DNA from: Paracoccus sp. MA
Lineage (GTDB): Bacteria; Pseudomonadota; Alphaproteobacteria; Rhodobacterales; Rhodobacteraceae
Length of the DNA stretch: 64,000 nt
Direction: 5' to 3'
Assembly (NCBI RefSeq): GCF_020990385.1
Contig: NZ_CP087597.1
Location: 953,001-1,017,000, forward strand
Shown in pieces: positions 63,338 to 64,000 of this stretch (its first letter is position 1; the number at the start of each line of letters is the position of its first letter). The translations under genes and the position numbers were made by a program. The notes under the pieces were generated by a model. The model did no database searches. It was not told the DNA's origin and saw only the letters and a program-made list of their open reading frames with translations.

Positions 63338-64000
63338 TCATGCCACCCCGTTCATGCCATCCGGGGCCAGCACCCCGTCCTTGACCATCTGCGCATAAAG
63401 CAGCCCCTCGCGCAGGCCGCGATCCGCGACCGACAGCCGCGTCGTCGGCCAGACCCGCATCAGCGTCTGCAGGATCGCGGCGCCCGACATGATCAGCGCG
63501 TGGCGCTCGCGCCCGATGCGGGGATCGGCGCGCCGCCCCTCGGGTCCAAGCGCCAGGTAGTCGCGGATCACCCGGTCGATCTGCGCCGAGGTCATGGTCA
63601 GCCCGTCCACCTTGGTCCGGTCATAGCGGCGCAGGCCCAGATGGCTGGCCGCCACCGTCGTCACCGTGCCCGAGGTGCCGATGATCTGGAAGCCTTCCTC
63701 CATGGTCTGGGCCAGGGAATAGGGCGTGAAATCCGCCAGCATCTCCTCGAAATGCCAGGACATCAGCGCGAAGCGGCCCTGATCGTCCTCGACATCCTCG
63801 AACTGGTCGCGCAACGTGGCGACGCCCAGCGGCACGCTGATCCAATCCACCACCCGCGCCCCGCCCGGCAGGGGATCGCGAAAGCCGTCGCCCAGCCGCA
63901 TGATGGCGCGCGACCGTTCCTTGGGCTCGACATCCTCGAGGTCGATCCAGACCAGCTCGGTCGAGCCGCCGCCGATATCGACGACCAGCAATTGCTCGGT
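63338..64000 (-). CDS. Ppx/GppA family phosphatase, partial (C-terminal part)
   Basis: Exopolyphosphatase or pppGpp phosphohydrolase; the 5' part lies beyond the window, leaving 220 residues. Seen here are the second nucleotide-binding block [16 protein letters not shown], the [14 protein letters not shown] motif and the C-terminal [15 protein letters not shown]. It is cotranscribed with rlmE. Ppx and Gpp cannot be told apart from this fragment. Confidence 0.9.
   Translation of the reverse strand, partial: TEQLLVVDIGGGSTELVWIDLEDVEPKERSRAIMRLGDGFRDPLPGGARVVDWISVPLGVATLRDQFEDVEDDQGRFALMSWHFEEMLADFTPYSLAQTMEEGFQIIGTSGTVTTVAASHLGLRRYDRTKVDGLTMTSAQIDRVIRDYLALGPEGRRADPRIGRERHALIMSGAAILQTLMRVWPTTRLSVADRGLREGLLYAQMVKDGVLAPDGMNGVA

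Overview
The window is one continuous stretch of high-G+C, gene-dense bacterial chromosome. It looks like the core genome of an alphaproteobacterium of the order Rhodobacterales, most likely Paracoccus or a close relative. Reasons: ctrA lies beside a sciP-type (DUF1153) gene; candidate CtrA half-sites (TTAA-N7-TTAC) and an alphaproteobacterial SOS motif (GTTC-N7-GTTC) are present; GANTC sites cluster upstream of rpoD; and dispersed CAAATAyyCC-type repeats of the kind I associate with this family occur. The genus is inference. I see no prophage, insertion sequence, CRISPR array or integron.

Layout. 1-9.4 kb: malate synthase G, an Ala-rich membrane protein, aminopeptidase N, a lysophospholipid-type acyltransferase, obgE-proB and an SMR transporter. 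9.4-17.4 kb: selO, an EEP-family hydrolase, enolase, cimA plus a squalene/phytoene-synthase-like gene, cysS and a YjbR-like gene. 17.5-23.5 kb: a small exported protein, a spermidine/putrescine-type ABC cassette (potB-potC-potA) without a binding-protein gene, rmuC-yjbQ and an FMN reductase. 23.6-31 kb: dnaG, rpoD, a TetR regulator, a lipoprotein, an L-lactate-dehydrogenase-type flavoenzyme and a membrane acyltransferase. 31-34.8 kb: rplY, trmFO-gluQRS, hisI and an IscU-like scaffold gene. 34.8-42.5 kb: repeats, a 31-codon membrane mini-gene, recG, ligA, ctrA, sciP, mnmA and sufE. 42.6-50.1 kb: a lipoprotein, about 770 bases without a convincing gene, a GNAT acetyltransferase, rplU-rpmA, a CoA-transferase, tRNA-Val, a beta-hydroxyacid dehydrogenase and a penicillin-acylase-family protein. 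50.2-64 kb: a nucleoside hydrolase, the envelope/translation cluster pyrH-frr-uppS-cdsA-dxr-rseP-bamA-ompH, miaA, an AraC regulator, about 450 empty bases, rlmE and a ppx/gppA gene cut by the window edge.

How the genes fit together. Several blocks are classic operons with ATGA, GTGA or TGATG overlaps: potB-potC-potA, yjbQ-rmuC, cimA-squalene/phytoene-like, dxr-rseP, bamA-ompH and cdsA-uppS. Translation and tRNA modification are well represented (trmFO, gluQRS, mnmA, miaA, rlmE, cysS, frr, rplU, rpmA, rplY). ctrA and sciP sit side by side with candidate CtrA sites, a compact cell-cycle switch. ligA and recG lead into the most interesting locus.

That locus is at 34.92-35.20 kb on the minus strand. 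Tandem GTTC repeats at 11-base spacing match the alphaproteobacterial LexA box. They precede a well-placed ribosome binding site and a 31-residue single-pass membrane protein, followed by an intrinsic terminator. This is the architecture expected of an SOS-induced membrane micro-protein comparable in kind to SidA of Caulobacter. It is inferred, not proven. A second regulatory oddity is a cluster of seven GANTC (CcrM) sites within 112 bases in the dnaG-rpoD gap.
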